Shown here: positions 18,152-26,880 of the stretch, one piece after another
Layout of the letters: each line of letters begins with the position of its first letter
Numbering within the stretch: position 1 is the first letter of the stretch
From: Halobacillus_B rhizosphaerae
GTDB lineage: Bacteria > Bacillota > Bacilli > Bacillales > Halobacillaceae
DNA: 64,000 nt
Reading direction: 5' to 3'
NCBI RefSeq assembly: GCF_046719735.1
Contig: NZ_JAUTWQ010000002.1
Location: forward strand, 62,001-126,000
Translations under genes and position numbers: made by a program
The notes under the pieces: generated by a model
Database searches by the model: none
Told to the model about the DNA's origin: nothing
The model's input: only the letters and a program-made list of their open reading frames with translations

Positions 18152-18908
18152 CCGATCGTTCCTCCTGAGCTAGATCAGTCAGTCTCTCTCTTATTTCATT
18201 TAATTGACTGTCTATCCCCGCTTCTATTCTTCCAAATGGGGATTCGATCGTACAATCGTACAAGGAGAGCGACTCTCTCATATAGACGGTTAACCTTGAT
18301 CTGGAATCGATCACGGCATTTAATTCACTTGTTAAAGATTGGATAAATGGATACTGTTCTGGATTCACAAATACGCTGATTTCAGGCTGATCATGAACTT
18401 CTTTGATAACCTCTTTCACTATATTTGCAAAAATCTGCGGGTCAGATTCGATAGTTTTATGTAGAATTTTTTCTGAGCTTTTTACTGCAATCTCGATAAT
18501 TTCCTCTTCACTTGAATCGAGAACCTCATGATAGTTTTCATCCGCTTTTTTAATAAGAGCATTTGCCTGCTGTATCAAATCCTTGTATTGCTGATACCCC
18601 TCGGTTTTACCTGCTTCGAACCCATCTTTGTATCCTTCTTCTTTTGCTTCAGCTAAGCGGATTTCCTTCTCCTCCAGCCACATCTTTTTTTCTTGCTGCA
18701 GCTGGTTTCTGCTCTCCGTTAAGACTTTTTCCGCTTCACTTTTTGCCTTCTCAAGTTCTGCCTCTGCTTGCTGATACGTAAGTTGGGCTTGCTCCCTCAG
18801 CCATTCCTCTGAGTGATCGTCTCTTTTGTGGCTGCTTTCCTTAAGGGCGACGGGCTTAATCTTAATCACTTTGGACGGAATATAAGTATTCGAAGATAAA
18901 TTAGACAA
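18144..18908 (-). CDS. fliH: Flagellar assembly protein FliH
   Basis: About 254 residues: a helical, Glu/Lys/Gln-rich N-terminal half with A/G-x3-G-like repeats (EAKEEGYKDGFEAGKTEGYQ) and a C-terminal domain like the V-ATPase E subunit. FliH regulates and anchors the FliI ATPase. The likely start is the TTG at 18908, 9 bases after GGAG within the end of fliG; an ATG at 18917 abuts the ribosome binding site. It overlaps fliG by 8 bases. Confidence 0.93.
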   Translation of the reverse strand: MSNLSSNTYIPSKVIKIKPVALKESSHKRDDHSEEWLREQAQLTYQQAEAELEKAKSEAEKVLTESRNQLQQEKKMWLEEKEIRLAEAKEEGYKDGFEAGKTEGYQQYKDLIQQANALIKKADENYHEVLDSSEEEIIEIAVKSSEKILHKTIESDPQIFANIVKEVIKEVHDQPEISVFVNPEQYPFIQSLTSELNAVIDSRSRLTVYMRESLSLYDCTIESPFGRIEAGIDSQLNEIRERLTDLAQEERSDE

Positions 18909-19914
18909 TAATGTCATCTCCTCCACCACGTGCCACCACAATTTCACCAACATCTTCTAATCTTCTAATTGCTGTAACAACCCTCGTCTGAGCTTCTTCT
19001 ACATCTCGCAGTCTAACCGGCCCCATAACGTCCATTTCCTCCTGGAAGGTTTCAGACATGCGCTGAGACATGTTATTGAACACCAGATCTTTTACTTCGT
19101 CACTGGAAACTTTAAGCGAAAGACGTAAATCCTCATTTTCAACTTCTCTTATTACTCGCTGGATCGCTCGATTATCAAGAGTGACGATATCCTCAAATAC
19201 AAACATACGTTTCTTGATTTCTTCCGCGAGTTCGGGATCCTGGATTTCAAGCGAATCAAGGATCGTTCGCTCAGTGCTTCTGTCTACCCCATTCAAAACC
19301 TCAACAACTGCCTGGATACCTCCTGTCTCGGTATAATCCTGAGTCACTGTTGTAGAAAGCTTCTTCTCTAAGATCTGTTCAACTTGGCTGATAATTTCTG
19401 GCGATGTAGAATCCATTGTGGCAATCCTTCTCGCTATATCGGCCTGCAATTCCTGGGGCAGTTCTGATAATATCTGTCCAGATTGAGCAGCATCTAAATA
19501 CGATAATACAAGCGCAATAGTTTGAGGATGTTCATTTTGGATAAAATTAAGAATTTGTCCAGGATCTGCTCTGCGGGCAAAATCAAACGGTTTCACCTGC
19601 AGAGAAGAAGTCAGCCTCCCGATAATATTGGTCGCTTCCTCTGAACCAACCGCTTTTTCCAAGACGGTTCTAGCGTAACCAATTCCTCCCTGCGAGATGT
19701 AATCCTGAGCCACCGCAATCTGGTGAAATTGTTCGAGTATTTCTTCCTTTTCTTTGGAGTTAACTTTCTGCACCGACGAAATTTCCAGTGTCAATCTTTC
19801 CATTTCCTCTTCGCTCAAGTGCTGATAAACTTGAGCAGCTACATCAGGTCCTAGAGAAATCAGAAGAACAGCAGCTTTCTGCTTTCCTGACAACCCCGTT
19901 TTCTGATAGGCCAT
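18901..19914 (-). CDS. fliG: Flagellar motor switch protein FliG
   Basis: 337 residues with the N-terminal FliF-binding domain (LSGKQKAAVLLISLG), the middle domain with the EHPQT motif (QNEHPQTIALVL) and the C-terminal torque-generating domain with conserved charges (VFEDIVTLDNRAIQRVIREV). FliG couples the stators to the C-ring. It has a GGGGGG-type ribosome binding site and is followed by the overlapping fliH. Confidence 0.97.
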   Translation of the reverse strand: MAYQKTGLSGKQKAAVLLISLGPDVAAQVYQHLSEEEMERLTLEISSVQKVNSKEKEEILEQFHQIAVAQDYISQGGIGYARTVLEKAVGSEEATNIIGRLTSSLQVKPFDFARRADPGQILNFIQNEHPQTIALVLSYLDAAQSGQILSELPQELQADIARRIATMDSTSPEIISQVEQILEKKLSTTVTQDYTETGGIQAVVEVLNGVDRSTERTILDSLEIQDPELAEEIKKRMFVFEDIVTLDNRAIQRVIREVENEDLRLSLKVSSDEVKDLVFNNMSQRMSETFQEEMDVMGPVRLRDVEEAQTRVVTAIRRLEDVGEIVVARGGGDDIIV

Positions 19915-19926
19915 AAGATGCCCCCC

Positions 19927-21519
19927 TTAATCTTCAGCAATCCAGGTTCGCAATAACTTAGCGAAATCCTCTGGTTTATCTTTCGCCATCCTCTCAAGCT
20001 GACGGCGGCGAGCGGTTGATTCTGTTTCTTTCTCTTCGATTTCCGGTACTTCAATTGGAACTTTTTCCTGGAAGATATCTGTGTATTCCTCTTCTTCCAC
20101 TGGTTTTCTCTTTCTAGAAAGCATCCAGATTAGTGCCGCTATAATTACAAGAAGAACGCCTCCAACAGCATACATCCAAATAGGTATCCCTTTAGTGGTA
20201 TCGCTGAATTCTGGTTTCCCGTCAAATTCCTGAAAGACGATGGACACTTTATCCGCCGGGTTCACATCTCCATAGCTATCATTTACCGAAGTAGTGATCA
20301 TGGAATCAAGAATGGACTGGACACTATCTTGTACTGTCTGCTGTTCCTGCTGAGAGAGAAAGGTCGGATTCCCTTGTGAGTCGACACCTTTTCTGTTGTC
20401 AATCGCTACCTGTATGCCAAGGTCTCTTACTTTATAAGGACTTTCTTCAATATTCTTTTTAATATGATTAAATTCATTGTTTATAGTTTCTTTGGTCATC
20501 TCATAATCACCGGAGGAACCGTTTGCGTCCGCCTGGTAAGAAGGGACATCTTCATCGCCTGTTCCAGCAACCCCTCCTTGTGGGGCGCCATCACCGGTAT
20601 ACGTTTCTTCTATTCGTTCAACACTCACTGGCAGACCATCCATAGTATCGGGATCCACTGGTTCGACGATATCTTCTTCTCTGCTTTCTTTCGTGAAATC
20701 AATGTCGGTGGTAACTGTAGCTACTACCTTCTGTTGGCCGATCATCATCCCCAGCATCTTCTGAACCCGCTGTTGAATATCTCGTTCGATATCTTTTTTG
20801 ACATTCTGCTGATATGTATAGGTACCTTCTCCACCAGAACTTGGATTATTTATGTCATAATACTTAAAGTTTTGGTCCATGATGACGATATTGTCTTTAG
20901 GAAGATTTGGAACTGATTTGGATGCCAGATTATATAAGGCTTGGACCTGACTATTTTCAATTTGATACCCGGGCTCCACATTTAACACAATGGAAGCAGA
21001 TGCTTCCTGGGTGGAGTCAGATAAGAAGATTTTATCTTCCGGTATGTTTATCATGACTTTCGCATCTTGAATGCCTGTGATTCCTTTAATTAAGTTCGCA
21101 AGTTCGGACTGCATGGCATCCACTTTGATCACATTAAACTCGTTATCCGTCATTCCCCATGAAGTATTGTCACTAAAGAAACTGTAATCAATGCTGCCGC
21201 TGTTGGGAATTCCGGCCCCTGCCAAGTCTACGAGCAGCGACTCTGCTTGAGCTTCAGGCACTTTGATTGACTTTCCTTGTTGCCCAAGCTCGTAATTGAT
21301 CCCTCGAGTATCAAGTTCAGCTTTCACCTGACCGACTTCCTGCAAAGTCATATCCGTGTATAAAGGCACCATTTTCGTCCTAGTTGCAAATATAGTTAAA
21401 AGTACGATAAGGACAAGTACCCCTATAATTGACCCTGCCATCACACCCTTTTGCGATTTCGTGCGTTTATTCCAATACGTTACCAGTTTATCTTTGTATA
21501 AAATAATTTTTTCTTTCAT
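19927..21519 (-). CDS. fliF: Flagellar MS-ring protein FliF
   Basis: 530 residues with a transmembrane helix near residues 24-45 and a second near 440-460 (IWMYAVGGVLLVIIAALIW). Between them lie the YscJ/FliF ring-building motifs, including the ENSQVQALYNLASKSVPNL segment. The C-terminal cytoplasmic tail (LAKLLRTWIAED) binds FliG. FliF assembles the MS ring, the base on which rotor and export gate are built. It lies between fliE and fliG. Confidence 0.97.
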   Translation of the reverse strand: MKEKIILYKDKLVTYWNKRTKSQKGVMAGSIIGVLVLIVLLTIFATRTKMVPLYTDMTLQEVGQVKAELDTRGINYELGQQGKSIKVPEAQAESLLVDLAGAGIPNSGSIDYSFFSDNTSWGMTDNEFNVIKVDAMQSELANLIKGITGIQDAKVMINIPEDKIFLSDSTQEASASIVLNVEPGYQIENSQVQALYNLASKSVPNLPKDNIVIMDQNFKYYDINNPSSGGEGTYTYQQNVKKDIERDIQQRVQKMLGMMIGQQKVVATVTTDIDFTKESREEDIVEPVDPDTMDGLPVSVERIEETYTGDGAPQGGVAGTGDEDVPSYQADANGSSGDYEMTKETINNEFNHIKKNIEESPYKVRDLGIQVAIDNRKGVDSQGNPTFLSQQEQQTVQDSVQSILDSMITTSVNDSYGDVNPADKVSIVFQEFDGKPEFSDTTKGIPIWMYAVGGVLLVIIAALIWMLSRKRKPVEEEEYTDIFQEKVPIEVPEIEEKETESTARRRQLERMAKDKPEDFAKLLRTWIAED

Positions 21520-21574
21520 ATTTGCCCCCAGAAAAAACAGAAATTAAGAGAATGATATAGTGCAATTAATACTG

Positions 21575-21886
21575 TTATACCTGCATTCTCATCATTTCCT
21601 TATAGGCATCAATAACTTTACTCTGCATTTCTACTGCTGTCTGCATCGTGATGCTTGCCTTTTGAGCGGTAACCATCACATCGTGTAAATCATTAACTTC
21701 TCCACGAGCTAATGCTTCCGTTTTTTTGTTAGCTTCCACCTGCGAATGGTTTAAGCTGCCTACCGCTTTTTTCAAACTATCCGCAAAGTTAGAGTGAGCT
21801 TCACTCGGAGTGACTGCCTTTGTATTTCCCTCAGCAAATTGCTGTTTAAAGGTTGGATTTGTGATCATTTGGCTGGCATTTATCAT
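21575..21886 (-). CDS. fliE: Flagellar hook-basal body protein FliE
   Basis: A 103-residue helical protein with the conserved FliE C-terminus (NDLHDVMVTAQKASITMQTAVEMQSKVIDAYKEMMRMQV spans residues about 65-103). FliE forms the junction between MS ring and rod. It has an excellent ribosome binding site (GCAGGAGG). It lies between flgC and fliF. Confidence 0.96.
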   Translation of the reverse strand: MINASQMITNPTFKQQFAEGNTKAVTPSEAHSNFADSLKKAVGSLNHSQVEANKKTEALARGEVNDLHDVMVTAQKASITMQTAVEMQSKVIDAYKEMMRMQV

Positions 21887-21900
21887 GTGAAACCTCCTGC

Positions 21901-22356
21901 TTATCTTCCAATTTCTAACGCTTTCATAAGCATACTCTTCGTGGCATTAATAGACGTGACGTTGGCTTCATAGGAACGTGTCGCACTCATCATATCGACC
22001 ATCTCTTGCAGCGGATCCACATTAGGAAGCTGAACGTAGCCATTTTGGTCTGCATCGGGATGGTTAGGATTATAAACCTCTTTAAAAGGCTCTTGATCTT
22101 CAGTTATCTTCGTTGCTTTCACACCTGTCCCAGGTGACTCGGATTGATTGGCAGCTGTTTGCAGCAAAGATTGAAAGGTCTGCTCTTTCGGCTGAAGCTC
22201 TACCATCTTCCTCCTGTAAGGTTCCCAATCACCATTCACATTCTGAGTGGCTCTAGTGGAGTCGGCATTTGCAATATTTGATGAAGCCGCATCCATCCGA
22301 AGACGCTGCGCTGTCAGTGCACTAGCGCTCGTATTAATAGAATGAAAGATCCCCAA
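21901..22356 (-). CDS. flgC: Flagellar basal-body rod protein FlgC
   Basis: 151 residues from a TTG at 22356 with AAAGGAGG 8 bases upstream; a longer ATG frame would overlap flgB by 23 bases and carry its own ribosome binding site inside. The N-terminus contains the rod motif SSNIANADSTRA, and the C-terminus MVDMMSATRSYEANVTSINATKSM is the paired D0 helix. The length matches the approximately 150 residues of B. subtilis FlgC. Forms the proximal rod. Confidence 0.95.
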   Translation of the reverse strand: MGIFHSINTSASALTAQRLRMDAASSNIANADSTRATQNVNGDWEPYRRKMVELQPKEQTFQSLLQTAANQSESPGTGVKATKITEDQEPFKEVYNPNHPDADQNGYVQLPNVDPLQEMVDMMSATRSYEANVTSINATKSMLMKALEIGR

Positions 22357-22357
22357 A

Positions 22358-22750
22358 TCAGCTGCCTCCTTTAATAACATTTTCTAATGTTCTGAATTTA
22401 CCGTTCAATCGATCAACCAAAGCTTGATAATAAATCTGGTTTTTAGCCAGCTCATTCATTTCCTTATCCATGTCAACATTATTTCCATTGTGGTTATATG
22501 TAGTATCTTTGTTCGTAATCGTGCGGTAAGAGGGAGAGGAATTTTCTTGAAAAGATAGGTGCCGGGGACTAGTACGTTTTGCCTTCATAGACGAGAGTTC
22601 ATTATTCATAACGTCTTTAAAAACCACATTTTTTGATTTGTAACCGGGTGTATCTACGTTGGCAATGTTGTTAGAAATGGTTCTATTTTTTTCTGTAGCA
22701 TAATTCATTGAGTTTTCCAGCGCGGCAAATGTACTTCCGAAAAGCTTCAC
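22358..22750 (-). CDS. flgB: Flagellar basal-body rod protein FlgB
   Basis: 130 residues from a GTG at 22750 with GGAGG 8 bases upstream. The N-terminal rod motif NNIANVDTPGYK is near residue 30, and the C-terminal YQALVDRLNGKFRTLENVIKG helix closes the protein. FlgB is the first gene of the fla/che operon and forms the proximal rod. A SigA-type promoter lies about 45 bases upstream. Confidence 0.95.
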   Translation of the reverse strand: MKLFGSTFAALENSMNYATEKNRTISNNIANVDTPGYKSKNVVFKDVMNNELSSMKAKRTSPRHLSFQENSSPSYRTITNKDTTYNHNGNNVDMDKEMNELAKNQIYYQALVDRLNGKFRTLENVIKGGS

Positions 22751-22794
22751 ACAGGTGTCCTCCATTCGACATATTTCCCATACCTACAAAAAAT

Positions 22795-22823
22795 ATTGTA
22801 AGAAATTCGTATACAACTGTCTA
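22795..22823 (-). promoter_or_regulatory. Predicted SigA promoter of the fla/che operon
   Basis: Minus-strand -35 TAGACA (22823-22818) and -10 TACAAT (22800-22795), each 5 of 6 to consensus, are separated by exactly 17 bases. Transcription would begin near 22788, leaving a leader of about 38 bases before the flgB GTG. A weaker TTGCTA-N16-TATTAA pair lies about 35 bases further upstream. I found no SigD-type TAAA-N15-GCCGATAT element. Confidence 0.7.
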
Positions 22824-23084
22824 TGCTATTTAATACTCTTTTACATCCGTTTAGCAAAACAGGACTATTAGATCAGTTATAAAGTCACATTTCACTAGGG
22901 CTTTGTAAACAGTTGTCGAAATATCTATTATAATGAACATTATTACATACAATTGTTCGAAATTAAATATAATTTTGCCGAAGTTTGGGAAACCGTTCCA
23001 AAGAAGGATAGGATTTCTGAATGCCTTTGTCCAGTTATTTGTCATTATTTATTGGAGACACTAACGAAAGTATTGCTGAACAGA
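22824..23084. other. Intergenic region between codY and flgB
   Basis: With the promoter and terminator on either side this forms a 400-base gap without a convincing gene. It is AT rich. A minus-strand frame of 64 codons (23045-22851) has no ribosome binding site. On the minus strand a second, weaker promoter-like pair (TTGTAT-N16-TAATAG, near 22951-22924) and an imperfect palindrome at 22935-22958 are visible. This space could hold regulator sites for flagellar control; none matches a known box well. Confidence 0.6.
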
Positions 23085-23118
23085 CAAAAAACCGAACCAT
23101 CTAAGTGGTTCGGTTTTT
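23085..23118 (-). terminator. Rho-independent terminator after codY
   Basis: A stem of 9 GC-rich pairs (ACCGAACCA / TGGTTCGGT at 23091-23099 and 23106-23114) with a 6-base loop is flanked by A5 and T5, giving TTTTTT on the minus strand. It lies 33 bases beyond the codY stop and would separate the xerC-codY operon from fla/che. It can also work on the plus strand. Confidence 0.9.
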
Positions 23119-23150
23119 CAAGTTTACAATATTCTTTTACTCTGTCGTGA

Positions 23151-23930
23151 TTAGCTGGTCCGCAGTTTTTGCAGTTCTACTAAAAAGTTATTATTAAGAA
23201 CTTTAATGTACGTTCCTTTCATCCCTAGAGATCGGGATTCAATTACTCCTGCACTCTCCAATTTACGCAATGCATTTACAATCACGGAACGGGTAATTCC
23301 TACACGATCTGCTATTTTACTCGCGACAAGCAATCCTTCGTTGCCTTCAAGTTCTTCGAAAATATGCTCTATTGCTTCTAATTCACTGTAGGATAGGGAA
23401 CTGATGGCCATCTGAACGACAGCTTTGCTGCGTGCTTCCTGTTCAATTTCTTCCGTTTTTTCATGAAGAATTTCCATTCCTACAACCGTAGCTCCGTACT
23501 CTGCTAACAATAAATCATCTTCATTAAAGCTTTCAGTTAAGCGGCTTAGTATTAGTGTTCCAAGACGCTGACCGCCGCCAATGATCGGTACAATGGTAGT
23601 TAATCCCTTTTCAAACAAATCACGATTCTCTACCGGAAATGCCGTATACTCACTGTTAATATCGATGTCAGGAGTAGTCTCCTGAATATTGAAGAGATTT
23701 TGAGTGTATTCTTGAGGGAATTGACGATCAGACAGCATGGCTTGCATACGGTCGTTTTCAATTTCCTGTTTAATAGCAAAACCTAAAAGTTTTCCACGTC
23801 TGCTTAGCACAAAAGTATTGGCTCCTATTACGTCCCTTAAGGTAGCTGACATATCGTTGAAATTCACTGACTTTCCTGTTGTTTTCTGCAGCATGGCATT
23901 AATTCTGCGTGCGCGATTTAATAATTCCAT
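23151..23930 (-). CDS. codY: Global nutrient regulator CodY
   Basis: 259 residues, the standard CodY length. The N-terminal GAF domain (about 1-155) senses branched-chain amino acids and includes RRGKLLGFAI. A helix linker leads to the C-terminal winged helix-turn-helix with ASKIADRVGITRSVIVNALRKLESAGVIESR (about 203-233), the DNA-recognition region. CodY with GTP and BCAA represses stationary-phase and motility genes in Bacillus. It is the last gene of xerC-hslV-hslU-codY and has an AAGGAGGG ribosome binding site. Confidence 0.98.
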   Translation of the reverse strand: MELLNRARRINAMLQKTTGKSVNFNDMSATLRDVIGANTFVLSRRGKLLGFAIKQEIENDRMQAMLSDRQFPQEYTQNLFNIQETTPDIDINSEYTAFPVENRDLFEKGLTTIVPIIGGGQRLGTLILSRLTESFNEDDLLLAEYGATVVGMEILHEKTEEIEQEARSKAVVQMAISSLSYSELEAIEHIFEELEGNEGLLVASKIADRVGITRSVIVNALRKLESAGVIESRSLGMKGTYIKVLNNNFLVELQKLRTS

Positions 23931-23954
23931 GTGTGACCCTCCTTGTTTGTTTTC

Positions 23955-25352
23955 CTATAGTATGAATCGGCTTAAATCTTTGTTTTTTACAATACTGGAT
24001 AATTTGCTGTCTACGTATTGAGGAGTAATTTCAATAGTTTCCAATGTTACATCAGGAGCTTCAAAAGACAGATCCTCAAGTAATTTCTCTAGAATTGTGT
24101 GCAGACGTCTGGCTCCAATATTATCGGTTTCCTGGTTTACTTCAAATGCAATTTCAGCAAGTCTTGTAATAGCATCGTCAGAAAATTCCACCTTTATACC
24201 TTCAACTTCTAAAAGAGCCTTATATTGTTTAAGCAAAGCATTGGATGGCTCTACTAATATATTTCTAAAGTCCTGAACAGTGAGTTTATTCAGCTCTACG
24301 CGGATTGGAAAACGACCTTGTAGTTCTGGTATTAAATCAGATGGTTTTGCCATATGAAAAGCACCTGCCGCTATAAACAGAACATGATCTGTGGAAACGG
24401 GACCATATTTAGTAACTACAGTAGATCCTTCGACGATCGGCAGAATGTCTCTTTGGACTCCTTCTCGGGATACATTCGCCTGATTATCCCCTTTAGCAGC
24501 TACCTTATCAATTTCATCAATGAAAATCATGCCGGATTGCTCCACTTTTTCAACCGCTTGCTGGCCGACTTCATCCATATCTACAAGCTTGCTTGCTTCT
24601 TCTTGAGTGAGCACTTTCCTAGCTTCAGCTACAGGAAGGCGTCTTTTTTTCTTTTTCTTAGGCATGAATTGACTGAAAGCATCCTGCATATTCATACCCA
24701 TCTGTTCCATTCCTGAACCCTGCAGCATGTCAAACATAGAGGATTGGGATTCTTCCACTTCTATAGTTACCATTTGGTCCTCAAGTTCGCCCATGTCCAA
24801 TTGATGACGGATCCGCTTACGGTTATTTTCCACCTCAGCTTCATCGGTGTCCTCTTTTGGCTCTGATTCCTGCTGATTACCTTGGTTAAACAGCATTTCA
24901 AAAGGATTCTTGAAGTTATTCCCCTGCTTCTTTTTCGAGGGGACGATTAATTTAACCAGGCGTTTATTCGCTTGTTCTTCTGCACGGTCTTTTACTGCTT
25001 CCATTTTTTCATCTTTCACCATGCGCACAGCCATTTCTACTAAATCTCTGACCATAGATTCTACATCTCTTCCTACGTAGCCGACTTCGGTGAATTTAGT
25101 TGCTTCCACTTTAACAAAGGGTGCGCCAACTAATTTCGCAAGCCGTCGGGCAATTTCCGTCTTCCCTACCCCGGTAGGTCCGATCATAAGAATATTCTTC
25201 GGGACGATTTCATCACGAATCTGGTCATTCAACTGCATTCTGCGATAGCGGTTTCTAAGAGCGATGGCGACAGATTTCTTGGCACTATTCTGTCCTATAA
25301 TATATTGGTCTAATCTTTCAACAATTTGTTTTGGAGTTAAATTTAATGACAT
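23955..25352 (-). CDS. hslU: HslU (ClpY) AAA+ ATPase of the HslUV protease
   Basis: 465 residues with the N-terminal RLDQYIIGQNSAKKSVAIALRNRYRR signature, Walker A GPTGVGKTE (about 54-62), an inserted I domain (about 110-230) with an unusual Lys-rich stretch (KKKKKR), Walker B FIDEIDKV and the sensor-2 arginine region IGARRLHTILE. The C-terminus LSRFIL inserts into HslV to activate it. It unfolds substrates for HslV in the cytoplasm. It lies 11 bases after hslV. Confidence 0.97.
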   Translation of the reverse strand: MSLNLTPKQIVERLDQYIIGQNSAKKSVAIALRNRYRRMQLNDQIRDEIVPKNILMIGPTGVGKTEIARRLAKLVGAPFVKVEATKFTEVGYVGRDVESMVRDLVEMAVRMVKDEKMEAVKDRAEEQANKRLVKLIVPSKKKQGNNFKNPFEMLFNQGNQQESEPKEDTDEAEVENNRKRIRHQLDMGELEDQMVTIEVEESQSSMFDMLQGSGMEQMGMNMQDAFSQFMPKKKKKRRLPVAEARKVLTQEEASKLVDMDEVGQQAVEKVEQSGMIFIDEIDKVAAKGDNQANVSREGVQRDILPIVEGSTVVTKYGPVSTDHVLFIAAGAFHMAKPSDLIPELQGRFPIRVELNKLTVQDFRNILVEPSNALLKQYKALLEVEGIKVEFSDDAITRLAEIAFEVNQETDNIGARRLHTILEKLLEDLSFEAPDVTLETIEITPQYVDSKLSSIVKNKDLSRFIL

Positions 25353-25363
25353 TCTTTGCCCTC

Positions 25364-25909
25364 CTATTCGAGCACCTCTAAGGTTATTTGGTCATTAGTA
25401 AACACACAAATTTCCCCCGCGATCTCCAGGGCTGCTTTGGCTATATCCTTAGCTGATTGCTCCGAAGAATAGCGCTTCAAGGCACGGCCGGCACTCAAAG
25501 CGTAGTTCCCGCCAGACCCAATGGCTAAGATTCCATCATCCGGTTCTATTACTTCCCCAGTTCCGGAAACAAGAAACATATTTTCTTTATCCATCACGAT
25601 TAACATAGCTTCAAGCTTTCTTAATACGCGATCACTTCGCCATTCTTTAGCAAGCTCGACTGCTGCTCTCGCTAAATTCCCATCAAAGGCTTCGAGCTTT
25701 GCTTCAAATTTTTCAAAAAGTGTAAACGCATCAGCTACTGAGCCTGCGAACCCGGCTAGTACTTGATCATTAAATAACCTTCGTACTTTTTTAGCTTTAT
25801 GCTTCATAACCACCTGATTGCCGAGGGTAACTTGCCCGTCACCGCTCATCGCGCTCAGCCCCTTATGCTGGACTGCAAAAATTGTAGTTGCATGAAATTG
25901 TTGATCCAT
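25364..25909 (-). CDS. hslV: HslV (ClpQ) proteolytic subunit
   Basis: 181 residues of proteasome-beta fold: TTIFAVQHKG near the N-terminus, AMSGDGQVTLG, VLAGFAGSVADAFTLF and GSGGNYALSAGRAL. The translated start is MDQQFHATTIF, so Thr8 after a 7-residue leader is the probable N-terminal nucleophile after processing. B. subtilis ClpQ instead begins MSSFHATT and was reported as an N-terminal Ser protease; that Ser is absent here. GAGGTG precedes the ATG. It pairs with hslU. Confidence 0.96.
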   Translation of the reverse strand: MDQQFHATTIFAVQHKGLSAMSGDGQVTLGNQVVMKHKAKKVRRLFNDQVLAGFAGSVADAFTLFEKFEAKLEAFDGNLARAAVELAKEWRSDRVLRKLEAMLIVMDKENMFLVSGTGEVIEPDDGILAIGSGGNYALSAGRALKRYSSEQSAKDIAKAALEIAGEICVFTNDQITLEVLE

Positions 25910-25918
25910 TTGATCACC

Positions 25919-26824
25919 TCATTTATTTGCTCGGGGATGGCTGTTCATATAAACGTTTCTCAGCCGATCCTTTGTAACGTGTGTATATATTTGAGTCGAC
26001 GAAAGATGTTCATGGCCCAATAGTTCCTGTACTGACCGAAGATCCGCACCATTATTCAGTAAGTGGGTTGCAAACGAATGCCGCAGTTTGTGGGGGTGAA
26101 TATCCACGGTAAGCGCAGCTTCTTTCACGAGTTTATCCAGGATCATACGTACGCCACGTGCAGTCAATGCCCCACCTTTAGAGTTGAGGAACAATCGATC
26201 CGCTGCCGCTCCGCTTCTGCTCAATAACTGTTGACGTCCATCTTCCATATAGCGTCGGAGAGCTTCACCTGCAAATGTGCCAAAAGGGACGTAGCGTTCT
26301 TTTCGTCCTTTCCCGTGAACAAGCACGGTAGTCAGTGAAAAATCAATGTCCGCACATTCAATACTCGTACATTCGCTGACCCGGATTCCAGTACCATATA
26401 AGATTTCAATCAATGCCTGGTTTCTCTGTCCTAAGGGATGAGTTATGTCACTTGCTAAAAATAATGGTTTCAGCTCTTCCTCATAAAAAAACTCAGGGAT
26501 AGGTTTATCTCCTTTAGGTAAAGTTACAGTCAGGAAAGGGTTGCTTGTGATTATACCTTCACGTTCTAAAAATCGATAGAAGCTTCTCATGCAGGACAGC
26601 TTTCTAGAAATGGTTTTCCTGGATAACTGCGCTTGATGAAGCTGAGAAAGATAGACGCGAATAGCTGGATAATCAACTTCATTAAATGCAACAGCTTCCG
26701 CTTCCAAAAAGCGGGCAAAACCTTCTACATCCTTTTTATAATTCTCCACAGTTAACGGTGAAGCATTTTTTTCAATTTGTAAGTATTCTAAAAATAACTG
26801 TTTGTGAACTTCCCATTGATTCAT
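25919..26824 (-). CDS. xerC: Tyrosine recombinase XerC
   Basis: 301 residues from the ATG at 26824, which has GAGGTG 6 bases upstream. The frame stays open for another 90 codons upstream, but these resemble no XerC sequence and contain the promoter. The N-terminal SAM-like core-binding domain is followed by the catalytic domain with Arg148, Lys172, His245, Arg248, His271 and Tyr280. With XerD it resolves chromosome dimers at dif. It heads the codY operon, as codV does in B. subtilis. Confidence 0.96.
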   Translation of the reverse strand: MNQWEVHKQLFLEYLQIEKNASPLTVENYKKDVEGFARFLEAEAVAFNEVDYPAIRVYLSQLHQAQLSRKTISRKLSCMRSFYRFLEREGIITSNPFLTVTLPKGDKPIPEFFYEEELKPLFLASDITHPLGQRNQALIEILYGTGIRVSECTSIECADIDFSLTTVLVHGKGRKERYVPFGTFAGEALRRYMEDGRQQLLSRSGAAADRLFLNSKGGALTARGVRMILDKLVKEAALTVDIHPHKLRHSFATHLLNNGADLRSVQELLGHEHLSSTQIYTHVTKDRLRNVYMNSHPRANK

Positions 26825-26850
26825 AGCCCACCTCACACAAGAGCGTTTAA

Positions 26851-26880
26851 ATTTTATCACACTTTTAACCTTGTAAACAA
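26851..26880 (-). promoter_or_regulatory. Predicted proximal promoter of xerC-hslV-hslU-codY
   Basis: Minus-strand -35 TTGTTT (26880-26875), 18-base spacer, -10 TAAAAT (26856-26851) with an upstream TGA that forms an extended -10. Transcription would start near 26844, giving a leader of about 20 bases that just includes the xerC ribosome binding site. Predicted from sequence only. Confidence 0.55.

Noticed and set aside
22951..22977. CodY-box-like sequence upstream of flgB
   Set aside because: Only about 10 of 15 positions match the consensus in an AT-rich stretch, so chance is likely.
22851..23045. 64-codon minus-strand frame between codY and flgB
   Set aside because: No ribosome binding site, AT-rich composition and no recognisable domain.
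24354..24716. 120-codon plus-strand frame inside hslU
   Set aside because: Lies opposite conserved HslU motifs; no homology or ribosome binding site support.
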